From contig DCWG01000130.1 in the NCBI GenBank assembly GCA_002327525.1, forward strand, positions 8,345 through 32,654: 24,310 bases of DNA, read 5' to 3'. A program made the position numbers and the translations under genes. How positions within the stretch are numbered: the stretch's first letter is position 1; the number at the start of each line of letters is the position of its first letter. The notes under the pieces were generated by a model. It was not told where the DNA came from. It saw nothing but the letters and a program-made list of their open reading frames with translations, and searched no databases. This document shows positions 15,241 to 23,582 of the stretch, one piece after another. This DNA comes from Gammaproteobacteria bacterium UBA2168 (GTDB taxonomy: Bacteria; Pseudomonadota; Gammaproteobacteria; Pseudomonadales; Azotimanducaceae).

Positions 15241-16206
15241 TCAGCCGGCGGCAAGTGCCGTTTCGAGCTTCTTCTGATCGGCCGCGAAGATGCGGATACC
15301 TTCTGCCAGCTTTTCCGTTGCCATGGCATCCTCGTTCAGATACCAGCGAAACGCCTTCTCGTCGAGGGCGGATTCAGCCGTCGCATCATCGTTCGCACAT
15401 ATACCCCTGCCGCTGCCGAGTGCGCGCTCGAGCGCGGCCGAGTCGTCCGCTAGTTCCGCCAGCAGACCTGGACTGATCGTGAGCCGGTCACACCCCGCGA
15501 GAGCCTCGATCTGACCGGTATTGCGGAAGCTCGCACCCATCACGACAGTGTCGTAGCCGTTCGTTTTGTAATAGTGGTAGATGCGGCGCACTGACTGTAC
15601 ACCGGGATCTTCGGCGGGCGTGTAGTTTTCGCCCGTTGTCTTGACGTACCAGTCGAAAATGCGGCCCACGAACGGAGAGATGAGGTATGCGCCTGCCTCC
15701 GCACAGGCCACTGCCTGCTCGAAAGAGAACAGCAGGGTCAGATTGCAGTTGATACCTTCGTTCTCCAGCGTCTCGGCGGCGCGGATACCTTCCCAGGTGG
15801 AGGCGATCTTGATCAGTACTCGGTCGCGTTCCACACCCTGCGCTGCGTAGAGGTCGATCAGGCGCCTGGCGCGCTCACAGGTGGCATCGGTGTCGAAGGA
15901 CAGGCGTGCATCCACCTCCGTCGAAACCCTGCCCGGTACGATGCGGGTAATCTCAGTGCCCACCAGAACTGCGAGGCGGTCACAGCACTCGTGCGCCAGT
16001 GCCTGACCTGACAGCCCGCAGCCAGCCGCCTCCCGACGCGCTTGCGCGAGCAGCGGCTGATACGCGGGGATCGCCACCGCTTTCAGAAGCAGCGATGGAT
16101 TGGTGGTGGCGTCCAGTGGTTTATAGGCGCGCATGGCCTCGATGTCGCCCGTGTCGGCGACGACGTCGGTCATGGTTTTCAACTGCTCGAGCTTGTTGCT
16201 GGTCAT
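15241..16206 (-). CDS. tal: Transaldolase (class I, TalB-type)
   Basis: A 321-residue enzyme from the ATG at 16206 ([20 protein letters not shown]), the length of TalB (317). It transfers a dihydroxyacetone unit between sugar phosphates in the non-oxidative pentose phosphate pathway. Landmarks are [39 protein letters not shown] with the Schiff-base lysine at 133, [27 protein letters not shown] and [19 protein letters not shown]. An in-frame ATG at 16254 would add 16 unconserved residues. No other pentose phosphate gene is adjacent. It is a single gene facing the phosphotransferase. Confidence 0.95.
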   Translation of the reverse strand: MTSNKLEQLKTMTDVVADTGDIEAMRAYKPLDATTNPSLLLKAVAIPAYQPLLAQARREAAGCGLSGQALAHECCDRLAVLVGTEITRIVPGRVSTEVDARLSFDTDATCERARRLIDLYAAQGVERDRVLIKIASTWEGIRAAETLENEGINCNLTLLFSFEQAVACAEAGAYLISPFVGRIFDWYVKTTGENYTPAEDPGVQSVRRIYHYYKTNGYDTVVMGASFRNTGQIEALAGCDRLTISPGLLAELADDSAALERALGSGRGICANDDATAESALDEKAFRWYLNEDAMATEKLAEGIRIFAADQKKLETALAAG

Positions 16207-16345
16207 GTTCTGGGGGAGTGTCCTGTCCGATGTGTTGGCCTCGCTTACTATCATTTACTCTACCCGAACGGTCGAACCAGACACCAGACATAACACGTTG
16301 GAGGACGGTTGACTGGCGTTTGCCATGTAGGGAGGTACCCTGGAA

Positions 16346-16766
16346 ATGCCTGAGGCGATCGAAAAGCTGTATCTGCGCTTGCTCGGCTATTCTCGAGCGC
16401 TGTTGAGCATGTTCTCGACGGTGCTGCTGATCGCCGCCTGTTTCTGGCCCGGGCTGGCATTCTGGCCTTCAGTGGACAAAAAACACGCATATTCTGCCGG
16501 TCCGGGCAAGTATCGATCGCATGTTGCCGGAACTCGGTCACGATGCTCTGGAGGTCACCGATCCCTTCCTAGAGCGTATCCGGGTACGCGAGGTGGAGAT
16601 GCGGGCCATCTGGGCGGGTTGTGAGCTGCGCAATGATCGTATTCGTGCTGTGACGGATGTCCAATTCCGCCCGCTGGATGACTCTACCCGCGATTGTGTT
16701 GAATCGTTGCTGTCGGTGGCGAAGGTACAACCTCGGCTCCGGGCCGGTTTTGAGGCGAGACTGTAA
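16346..16766 (+). pseudogene. Small membrane-anchored protein of unknown function, frameshifted in an A6 run
   Basis: From an ATG at 16346 (GGGAGG about 10 nt upstream) a frame encodes IEKLYLRLLGYSRALL and a hydrophobic helix (MFSTVLLIAACFWPGLAFW). It goes out of phase after PSVDKK. In the next frame a coherent stretch follows: THILPVRASIDRML, then LERIRVREVEMRAIWAG, FRPLDDSTRDCVESLL and RLRAGFEARL to a TAA at 16764-16766. The two frames meet at a run of six A (16478-16483). With five A the whole would be a single 139-residue frame with one N-terminal membrane helix and a charged soluble domain. I do not recognise the family. It may be a true pseudogene, a phase-variable gene or a sequencing error. 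Confidence 0.45.
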
Positions 16767-16792
16767 GCATGGCCGCGGAGTAACATCCGCGC

Positions 16793-18928
16793 ATGCCGGG
16801 GAGAGCTCACAGTACCACGAACAGCACTGGTAGGGATGTAACCCCCATCATGGGTTACCGCAAGTTTTGGGCGAAGCGCCTGACGCCTGCCCCCGTCCTG
16901 CCGATGTCGCGCGCGGAGATGGACGAACTCGGCTGGGACAGCTGTGACGTCATCATCGTGACCGGCGATGCCTACGTCGATCATCCGAGCTTCGGCATGG
17001 CCATCGTCGGCCGCTTTCTCGAAGCGCAGGGATTCCGTGTCGGCATCATCGCCCAGCCCGATTGGCGCTCGAAGACGGAGTTCGAGCGCCTCGGCGCCCC
17101 TAACCTGTTTTTCGGAATCACCGCCGGCAACATGGATTCGATGGTCAATCGTTACACGGCGGACCGAAAGGTGCGCTCGGATGACGCCTACACACCAGGA
17201 GGCGAGAGCGGCGCTCGGCCCGACCGCAGTGTGGTGGTGTATGCCAACCGTGTTAAGGAGGCATACACAAAGGTTCCAGTGGTCATCGGCGGCATAGAAG
17301 CCAGTCTCAGGCGAATCGCGCATTTCGATTATTGGTCGGAGAAAGTGCGTCGGAGCATCCTGTTGGATGCGAAAGCGGATCTGCTGGTCTTCGGCAATGC
17401 CGAACGGCAGCTCGCGGAGGTTGCGCACCGGTTGGCAGCTGGTGAGGCCATCGAGGCGATCACGGATGTGCGCGGCACCGCGTTGCATCGTAGGTCCGTA
17501 CCGGTTGGCTGGGTGGAAGTGGACTCCACCCATCTCGACACACCCGCTAAACCTGCGCCAACGCCAGATCCCTATACCGCGAAAAGACAGCGCGCACGCC
17601 AGCAAGGTGATGAAGTGCAGGTGGTGCGCTTTGTTCGGGACCTATCGCCCGAGCGCCGTGACCGGTCGGTCATCCGGCTGCCGTCGTTCGAAGCCGTGCG
17701 CGACGATTCCGTCCTGTATGCGCACGCATCGCGTATCCTGCACGTTGAGTCCAACCCGGGCAACGCGCGTCCACTGGTTCAACAGCATGCCAACGCGCAG
17801 CTCTGGCTGAATCCGCCACCGCTCCCGCTCACGACGCAGGAGCTCGACCAGGTTCACGAGTTGCCGTTCACGCGCACTCCGCACCCCGCCTATGGCGATG
17901 CGCGAATACCTGCCTACGAGATGATCCGCTTTTCGGTAGCTATTCAGCGTGGCTGCTTCGGTGGCTGTACGTTCTGCTCCATTACCGAGCACGAGGGGCG
18001 CATCATCCAGAGCAGGAGCGAGGCGTCGGTGCTGCGCGAGGTGGAAACCATCCGCGATCAGACGCCGGGCTTCACGGGCATCATTTCCGATCTCGGCGGC
18101 CCCACGGCCAATATGTACCGGCTGGCGTGCAAGAGTCGGGAGATAGAGGCGGCTTGCCGCAAACCGTCGTGTGTCTACCCGGGTGTGTGTCCCAACATGA
18201 ACACCGACCACGGTGCGTTGATCCGACTTTACCGTAAGGCTCGCGAACTGGCGGGCATCAAGAAGGTGTTAATAGCCTCGGGCGTGCGCTACGACCTCGC
18301 CATCGAATCACCCGAGTACGTGCGCGAACTCGCCGCACACCATACCGGTGGTTACCTCAAAATCGCACCGGAGGCCCTCTCGGAAGGGCCGCTGGCGAAG
18401 ATGATGAAGCCGGGCATGGGCCCCTACTACCGTTTCAAGGACCTGTTCGATCGCTATTCGAAACAAGCGGGTAAGGAGCAATACCTCATTCCATACTTCA
18501 TCGCCGCGCATCCGGGCACCACGGATGAGGACATGCTGGAGCTGGCGCTGTGGCTCAAAGCAAATGGCTTTCGTGCGGATCAGGTGCAGGCCTTCCTGCC
18601 GGGTCCCATGGCGACCGCCACCACGATGTATCACAGTGGCATCAATCCGCTGCGCAAGGTGACTCGTGCCAGTGAGAAGGTGTATGTGCCCAGAGGTACC
18701 CGGCAGCGCAGATTGCACAAAGCATTTCTGCGCTACCACGACGCCAATAACTGGCCGCTCTTACGGGAGGCACTCAGAAGAATGGGTCGCGCCGATCTCA
18801 TCGGCAACGGTAAGCGCCATCTGGTTCCAAGCTATCAGCCGCGCGGTACGGATAACAAACCAACACACGGAGAGCGTCCGTTACACACACAGCACACGCG
18901 ACGACCGAGACGAAAAAGAAAAAACTAG
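16793..18928 (+). CDS. ygiQ: YgiQ-family radical SAM protein (UPF0313)
   Basis: A 711-residue radical SAM protein, close to E. coli YgiQ (739) throughout. The N-terminal UPF0313 domain has [52 protein letters not shown] and [19 protein letters not shown]. The [4Fe-4S] cluster motif is [10 protein letters not shown] with cysteines 388, 392 and 395, followed by [14 protein letters not shown] and [17 protein letters not shown] further cysteine group ([15 protein letters not shown]) may hold an extra cluster. The basic C-terminal tail is typical. The substrate is not known. The ATG at 16793 gives the extension seen in relatives; an ATG at 16850 ([11 protein letters not shown]) is the alternative. 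Neither has a strong Shine-Dalgarno. Confidence 0.95.
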   Translation: MPGRAHSTTNSTGRDVTPIMGYRKFWAKRLTPAPVLPMSRAEMDELGWDSCDVIIVTGDAYVDHPSFGMAIVGRFLEAQGFRVGIIAQPDWRSKTEFERLGAPNLFFGITAGNMDSMVNRYTADRKVRSDDAYTPGGESGARPDRSVVVYANRVKEAYTKVPVVIGGIEASLRRIAHFDYWSEKVRRSILLDAKADLLVFGNAERQLAEVAHRLAAGEAIEAITDVRGTALHRRSVPVGWVEVDSTHLDTPAKPAPTPDPYTAKRQRARQQGDEVQVVRFVRDLSPERRDRSVIRLPSFEAVRDDSVLYAHASRILHVESNPGNARPLVQQHANAQLWLNPPPLPLTTQELDQVHELPFTRTPHPAYGDARIPAYEMIRFSVAIQRGCFGGCTFCSITEHEGRIIQSRSEASVLREVETIRDQTPGFTGIISDLGGPTANMYRLACKSREIEAACRKPSCVYPGVCPNMNTDHGALIRLYRKARELAGIKKVLIASGVRYDLAIESPEYVRELAAHHTGGYLKIAPEALSEGPLAKMMKPGMGPYYRFKDLFDRYSKQAGKEQYLIPYFIAAHPGTTDEDMLELALWLKANGFRADQVQAFLPGPMATATTMYHSGINPLRKVTRASEKVYVPRGTRQRRLHKAFLRYHDANNWPLLREALRRMGRADLIGNGKRHLVPSYQPRGTDNKPTHGERPLHTQHTRRPRRKRKN

Positions 18929-18953
18929 CCTGTATGTTAGTCGAGCACGCGGG

Positions 18954-19569
18954 CTAGGAATCCGGCGCAGACAACAATTCTTGGGCGTCGAGCTACTTGT
19001 TGTACGGCGTGATGGCGTCCTTTGCAAGACCGAGCTAATTATCGCTGGCGGCGACGATGAACATGAGCAGCGCATCCTCTCGTAGCGTTTTATTTTTCAG
19101 TGCCCGAGGCCGGCGTAAACAGGAGCCAGAAACTCAGGTCTTGTTGCTGCATCGTGGTAGAAGGCGACCGACATCGTCACACGGCCACCGGCCGAAAATC
19201 CCATGAAGCCAATCCGATTCTTATCGATCCCGAACTCGGCAGCGTGCTTGGCCACGATGCGCATGGCGGCAATGCCGTCGGTACCTGCGAAGGGCGCTAT
19301 GTGAGCCATGTCGTCGCGCACCTGTGATCCTGACCTTGGGCAAACATTTCGGCAGCCACGTCATCGCCACCCGGTACCAACCGGTAGCGCGCCACGAATA
19401 CCACCACCCCATGTTCGTTCAGCGGGCGAACGACATTTGTGACCACCTTGGTGTTGAACAGCGTCGAGAAAAAGGCCTGCTCGGTATGCGTCCAGTCTTT
19501 CGTGCCGGGTGCTGCCCCCGAGTAGAGGGGGATGGGTTTGGCAAATGTGATTGTCGGCTGCAAAAGCAT
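18954..19569 (-). pseudogene. Alpha/beta hydrolase (BD-FAE/acetyl-xylan-esterase-like, exported), heavily decayed
   Basis: Three frames carry consecutive parts of one esterase. 19569 to about 19300: MLLQPTITFAKPIPLYSGAAPG (signal-peptide end and mature start), DWTHTEQAFF, VVTNVVRP, then directly EHGVVVFVARYRLVP. The oxyanion-hole segment (normally PGGGF-like) between these two is missing. 19321-19097: HIAPFAGTDGIAAMRIVA and GIDKNRIGFMGFSAGGRV, which retains the nucleophile elbow GFSAGG, then PEFLAPVYAGLGH. 19090-18954: EDALLMFIVAASDN, stop, LGLAKDAITPYNK, stop, LDAQELL. The two TAGs are at 19035-19037 and 18993-18995; the conserved catalytic aspartate pair has become Asp-Asn and the C-terminal histidine region is absent. 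Intact relatives are about 300-residue secreted carbohydrate esterases. It cannot be functional. Confidence 0.78.
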
Positions 19570-19724
19570 GGCGAGCAGGGGCGCGAGGACTGGTCACAGA
19601 ATTGGGTGAGGCATGGGTTTTCCTGTTGTACGATCAGGTATGGTGAACAGCTCAAGTATCCGGAGCGATTGCTTGGTTCGAGCTATGTGGTTTAATCACA
19701 AGTGATGTTACGCAGACTCCGACA

Positions 19725-20171
19725 ATGAAACCTCTACGCGGCCCGACTGGTGTCTTTGTGTTGGCGGTGTTCGTGATCTGTCCCGGCTGCATGTCACATG
19801 GTGGGATTACGCTATCCGCCGTCCCGGAGGTGGTGGGTGAAGTGAAGCCAGCCGTTAATCAGGAGGGACATGCGGGTATGACCGGCATTCAGCTCGGGCA
19901 GGCAACTGAGCATGCCCGGGGCGATCTCGTGCAACGTCTGGGTCACGACGACTTCCGCCTGCTCAAGGCGGTATCCGTCACCTGGCGCGACGGTAGCGCC
20001 GGCTGTCCGCGGCCGGGGATGATCTATCCTCAGGTGCTCACTCCCGGACACTACATCGTGTTCGGGACAGACGAACGTGAATTCCACTACACCGGCTCGC
20101 GACGCCGTCTGCCGGTGTTATGTGCGGATGCCACGCTGCAGCCGCCATTGGGTACCAGTCCAAAAATATAG
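19725..20171 (+). CDS. Exported small protein of unknown function with a VTWRDGSAGCPRPGM-type motif
   Basis: A 148-residue protein with an N-terminal hydrophobic export signal (GVFVLAVFVICPGC); the cysteine suggests lipidation, but the lipobox is atypical (Cys-Pro-Gly before Cys). After residue 65 it has DLVQRLGHDDFRLLKAVSVTW, then RDGSAGCPRPGMIYPQVLTPG and YIVFGTDEREFHYTG, ending with RRLPVLC. I recall similar modules (VTWPDGSLGCPxPGMxYTQ, YxYHTG, C-terminal Cys) in small exported bacterial proteins without an assigned function. The paired cysteines may form a disulfide. The ATG at 19725 has a weak ribosome binding site. It is divergent from the decayed hydrolase; the 155-bp gap between them holds no other gene. 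Confidence 0.62.
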   Translation: MKPLRGPTGVFVLAVFVICPGCMSHGGITLSAVPEVVGEVKPAVNQEGHAGMTGIQLGQATEHARGDLVQRLGHDDFRLLKAVSVTWRDGSAGCPRPGMIYPQVLTPGHYIVFGTDEREFHYTGSRRRLPVLCADATLQPPLGTSPKI

Positions 20172-20505
20172 TCTCTGGCCTCGGAAAGTGCGAGTACCGG
20201 GAGCTGCTTTAAACTCGATGTTGAGCATACCGCCCACGCGGCCGAGGACCATCAAGCCGTTTTCAGCAACGGGAGTTGTACCGATAACGATACCGCTGGT
20301 GTGGTAGTCGGTGTCACCAGTGCTGTGTTCCGGCATCTTCGACGCCGACGGTCATGGGCCGGGTTACGTCATCAGGTCGTCGAAGCGATGCCGGATCCTG
20401 GCCGCTCGCAACGAGAATCTCATCGATGCGTCGTATGAGCTCTTCCGGTGCATCTGCAAACCAGTGCTGCTCTACGGTTCGGGTGTAGTCGTCGTCTATG
20501 ACGAA
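20118..20505 (-). other. Unrecognised coding-like remnant between the exported protein and a PPOX gene
   Basis: Directly after the TGA of the PPOX gene, and in its frame, the minus strand continues FVIDDDYTRTVEQHWFADAP, then EELIRRIDEILVASGQDP and SLRRPDDVTRPMTVG to a TGA near 20320. A second frame (20336 to 20118) gives DYHTSGIVIGTTPVAENGLM and VLGRVGGMLNIEFKAAPG. Both look protein-like rather than random, and a single frame change near 20325-20335 would join them. I do not recognise the product and see no clear start codon or ribosome binding site. The lower end overlaps the 3' end of the plus-strand exported protein. It may be a decayed gene once co-transcribed with the PPOX gene. Confidence 0.35.
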
Positions 20506-20985
20506 TCACTGCTGCCACACTTCACCGGCGAAACTGCCGTCCATCAGAGCCGAACCCGGCATCACCCGGATACGCCACGGGTCCAGACGCAGCGGATCGA
20601 AGCCGGGCGAGGACGCGTTCTCCCAGCCCGGGATCATGGCCGGATCGTAACCTACCGGCGCGGGACCGTTGGCGAACAGATCCCAGATGCGGTTTTTCAA
20701 GGCCTGATCCTCCACCCAGTTCGCGGCGCATTCCGCCAGGCACGTGTCCTGGGTTGGGGCCCAGTAGTTGCAGGACACATTTGGGCTGATGGCGATGTGG
20801 GCTGCCTTCACCGGTGTCTTGCCGGTGGCGATCCAACCCACCAGGTTTTCGCCGTCCCACTCCCAGATGGGATGCAGGATGCGTGAGCGCGGTCGGTTCT
20901 TCGCATCAACCGTCGCGACCGTACACCAGACGATCTGGTGTGCCATTTCCACGAACCCGGGTGCTATCTCAGCGAGTGTAGCCAT
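20506..20985 (-). CDS. Pyridoxamine 5'-phosphate oxidase-family protein
   Basis: A 159-residue split-barrel flavoprotein-like protein. The N-terminus IVWCTVATVDAKNRPRSRIL then HPIWEWDGENLVGWIATG gives the family's first barrel strands; KTPVKAAHIAISPNVSCNYW is the cofactor-side helix and strand. WRIRVMPGSALMDGSFAGEVW closes the barrel. Function is unassigned; related proteins bind FMN or F420. GGGAGAA lies 6 nt before the ATG (20985). It follows a broken PPOX-family gene on the same strand by 61 bp, so both could have formed an operon. Coding-like sequence continues in frame past its stop, which is noted separately. Confidence 0.8.
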   Translation of the reverse strand: MATLAEIAPGFVEMAHQIVWCTVATVDAKNRPRSRILHPIWEWDGENLVGWIATGKTPVKAAHIAISPNVSCNYWAPTQDTCLAECAANWVEDQALKNRIWDLFANGPAPVGYDPAMIPGWENASSPGFDPLRLDPWRIRVMPGSALMDGSFAGEVWQQ

Positions 20986-21046
20986 ATCCGATTCTCCCTA
21001 AAGAATCAGACATGATAAGGGAACAGGGCAAAAAACCAACCGACGC

Positions 21047-21712
21047 TCAACCGTCCCCATCCACGGCACCTTCGGCGAGGAGTGCGGCGTAGTCCTGCTC
21101 GGTGATGAGGCCGGCTTCACGCGCCGCGGCTGCATCCGCAGCACTCAGTATGTCCTGCATCACGTCGATGCGCTTCCAGAGCGCGGGTGTGGCGTAACCG
21201 CTTGTGTCGGGGATGTGCGGTGAGGTGCTGATCGCACGCATCGGGTGAATGTAGCGCGGACAGTTCATCCACACATGATCCACCGTCACACTCGCGACGA
21301 TATTGGCGCCCGGGTATCCCGCCAGCACCGGACCTTCCCGAACCAGACTGGCGGTGCCCTGCATGCGCAGCCGGTGGGGGGGTTCGAAGTCGATGAACAA
21401 CATGCCGATCTTCGCGGTGACCGCGATGTTGCCCATGGACAGGAACATACCATTCCCGTCGTAGCTGGGAAGAACCAGTGTCTAGTCGTCCGGTGCACGT
21501 ACGAATCCCGCGGCACCGCCCTTATATGAAACGGTTGGCCAACCGTCCTCGCCGAGTGTCGACACAAAGAACGCATTGCGGCTATCGATGAAGGCGGTTT
21601 GCGACGGATCGAGCGTGTCTGTGATTATTGCTGTTTCGAGGTGGTTCGCGAGGCGGGCCGTGGCGAACTCGGCCTGCAGTGTCCGGTGCGCCGGGTTGTA
21701 GAAATCGGTCAT
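21047..21712 (-). pseudogene. Pyridoxamine 5'-phosphate oxidase-family protein with one internal amber codon
   Basis: Read through, this is a 221-residue protein of the roughly 200-residue PPOX subfamily. It has MTDFYNPAHRTLQAEFATAR, FIDSRNAFFVSTLGEDGWPT, VSYKGGAAGFVRAPDD, then TLVLPSYDGNGMFLSMGNI, KIGMLFIDFEPPHRLRMQG and VWMNCPRYIHPM. A TAG at 21482-21484 falls between PDD and TLVLP, where relatives have a sense codon (usually Arg or Lys). No frameshift is needed to join the halves and the cofactor-binding segment (YDGNGMF) is otherwise perfect, so the lesion looks recent. The start at 21712 has AGGAAG upstream. It is divergent from the aldo/keto reductase across 59 bp. A sequencing error cannot be ruled out from one sequence. 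Confidence 0.85.
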
Positions 21713-21771
21713 GGGGCTGCTTCCTGCTTCAGGCTGAAATATGCTGACCCAATCGCGGGAGGGATTAGAGC

Positions 21772-22755
21772 ATGAAAACACACAGACTCGGCGAACTGGA
21801 AGTGAGTGCCATTGGTCTCGGCTGCATGGGTATGTCGCAAGCTTACGGTGAGGCGGACCCACGGGAGTGCGAACGAACCCTGCACCGCGCACTCGATATC
21901 GGTGTCGCTTTTCTCGACACCGCCAACGTCTATGGACTGGGCCACAACGAGAAACTCATCGGTCGCGTGCTCAATGACCGGCGCGGCGAAATGGTGCTGG
22001 CCACCAAGTTTGGTATCACGCGCACTCCCGACGGCAAGCGCGGCATCGATGGCCACCCGGATCGGGTGGCCGAGCGCTGCGAGGAGAGCCTCGAACGCCT
22101 GCAAACCGATGTGATCGATCTTTACTACCTGCACCGCCTGGATCCAGTGGTGCCCATCGAGGATACGGTGGGCGCAATGGCGCGGCTGGTGGAAGCGGGC
22201 AAGGTGCGATATCTGGGTTTGTCGGAGGTTTCCGCGGCGACATTACGCCGGGCTCATGCCGTGCATCCCATCACGGCGGTGCAGTCGGAGCACTCGCTGT
22301 GGACGCGCGATCCGGAAGCGCACGTGCTGCCGGTCTGCCGCGAACTGGGAATTGGGTTCGTACCCTTCAGCCCACTGGGCCGGGCGATTTTGACCGGTAC
22401 CATTGAAGGTGCTGGCGATATCGACGCCAAGGGTGACATGCGTGGCGGCATGCCACGTTTTCAGGGTGAGAATCTGGAACGAAACCTGTCACTGGTGCAA
22501 GCATTCGCGGCCCTGGCCGACGAACGAAACTGCACCCGGGGACAGCTCGCGCTGGCGTGGTTGCTTGCGCAGGGAGATTTCATTGCTCCCATACCGGGCA
22601 CCAAGCGCGTGAAATACCTGGAGGAGAACGCGGCCGCCGCTGATACCGAGCTGAGCGAGGAAGAACTGCACGCGATGGACGAACTGTTTGCTCCCGAGAA
22701 CATCGCCGGAGCACGCTACGTGCCGGCAGGCATGAAAACGCTGGATCGGGACTAG
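21772..22755 (+). CDS. Aldo/keto reductase
   Basis: A 327-residue NADPH-dependent TIM-barrel oxidoreductase of the AKR superfamily (YakC/IolS-like group). The catalytic tetrad is complete: Asp49 and Tyr54 in FLDTANVYG, Lys79 in LATKFG, and His121 in YYLHRLDP. Other marks are [58 protein letters not shown] and [16 protein letters not shown] (NADPH phosphate binding). It reduces an aldehyde or ketone in the cytoplasm; the natural substrate is not evident. The gene is divergent from the broken PPOX gene and ends 13 bp from the convergent yceI remnant. Confidence 0.95.
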   Translation: MKTHRLGELEVSAIGLGCMGMSQAYGEADPRECERTLHRALDIGVAFLDTANVYGLGHNEKLIGRVLNDRRGEMVLATKFGITRTPDGKRGIDGHPDRVAERCEESLERLQTDVIDLYYLHRLDPVVPIEDTVGAMARLVEAGKVRYLGLSEVSAATLRRAHAVHPITAVQSEHSLWTRDPEAHVLPVCRELGIGFVPFSPLGRAILTGTIEGAGDIDAKGDMRGGMPRFQGENLERNLSLVQAFAALADERNCTRGQLALAWLLAQGDFIAPIPGTKRVKYLEENAAAADTELSEEELHAMDELFAPENIAGARYVPAGMKTLDRD

Positions 22756-22768
22756 TGCCCGCGTGCAG

Positions 22769-23194
22769 CTACTGGCGCACACCCTCAACGGACAGATCAA
22801 GCTCCACCACCTGGGAGTCGGGTCCGAGCACGGAGATATCGATGCCGTAGTCGCCCGGTCTGAGCTTCGCGGCGCCATGAAATCCGCGCCGGAAACCGCC
22901 CCATGGATCGTCTCCGGCGCCGACGTGATTTGCCTCGATCACCACCTCGCGGGTGATGCCATGCAGGGTGAGATTGCCCACCACTCGTGCTGTGCCTTCA
23001 CCGGCCGGTTCGATGCGCGTGGAGACCAAGCGCGCTTCCGGGCAGCCATCCGCGTCGAGATACTTGTCAGAGCGCAGGTGCTTGACGCGAAACTGGACGT
23101 TGGCATACATGCCGGGAATGTCGATTGCGGTTGGTTCAGCCAGCGCGGTTGAACCCAAACACAGCACAAACATCGCGGCGGTCCTGGTTTTCAA
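22769..23194 (-). pseudogene. yceI: YceI-like periplasmic protein with a large in-frame internal deletion
   Basis: A TTG at 23194, with AAGGAG 9 nt upstream, begins a signal peptide (TAAMFVLCLGSTALA) followed by AIDIPGMYANVQFRVKHL. The sequence then jumps straight to RSDKYLDADGCPEARLVSTR, NLTLHGITREVVIEANHVG, DDPWGGFRRGFHGAAKL and VVELDLSVEGVRQ. In E. coli YceI-type proteins about 50 residues (starting GYSWLYG and ending ERDKHL) separate these parts, so the deletion runs from one KHL tripeptide to the next, as expected from recombination between short direct repeats. The frame remains open (141 residues instead of about 190), but several strands of the lipocalin-like barrel are missing. It overlaps the stop of the yceJ remnant (TTGA). 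YceI proteins bind isoprenoid lipids in the periplasm. Confidence 0.75.
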
Positions 23195-23515
23195 GGGCCG
23201 GTCTCCTTCTGTATGGCGGCGCACGGGGGGCTAGGGTTGTGTGGTCCCGGGCTTTTCCCTGAGTTTGGCTTCAGCATACGCACAAGCTTCGGGTCGTGGT
23301 CGATGAAATGATGTTGCATGGCGGCCGTGGCGTGGAGCAGTGCGAGTACTATCAGCATCCGGGCCCCCACTCCAGATCGGGGCCTTCTTGTGACAGGCGT
23401 GGTGGTAATCGGGCTCCACCATCCACAAGCCGAGGTAAGAAAGCTCGAGCACGGTGGCGGCACTCACCCAGTGCAGAAAGGTGCGATCCAGCCGTAGCCT
23501 GTTGGCGTGTTTGAG
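23191..23515 (-). pseudogene. yceJ: Cytochrome b561 (YceJ-like), centre deleted and frameshifted
   Basis: The N-terminal part, from about 23515 (LKHANRLRLDRTFLHWVSAA, then LGLWMVEPDYHHACHKKAPIW), carries helix 1 with its haem-type histidine in FLHWV. A second frame (stop at 23191) has LIVLALLHATAAMQHHFIDH and LVRMLKP, the last helix with histidines. Helices 2 and 3, roughly 90 residues, are missing and the frame changes near 23360-23400. No start codon stands before LKHAN (ACA-TCT-CTC). Intact members are about 180-residue di-haem quinol oxidoreductases of the inner membrane. The stop overlaps the yceI TTG start, as in the well-known yceJ-yceI operon. Confidence 0.75.
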
Positions 23516-23582
23516 AGATGTGCCGTGCAGCGGAAAGCTACCGCGTGCAGTAAGATGTCGCGCCAGGGAGTCGGGGTGAGAC

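Noticed and set aside
16472..16486. Programmed -1 ribosomal frameshift at the A AAA AAC-like run
   Set aside because: The second coding frame is reached by skipping one base (+1), not by moving back one, so the classical -1 slippery mechanism leads to the wrong frame.
13282..21484. Reassignment of TAG to an amino acid, suggested by in-frame TAG codons in several genes
   Set aside because: Intact genes such as aceA, ygiQ, the CsoR-family gene and the aldo/keto reductase end with TAG at the expected C-terminus, and the interrupted genes carry other lesions as well.
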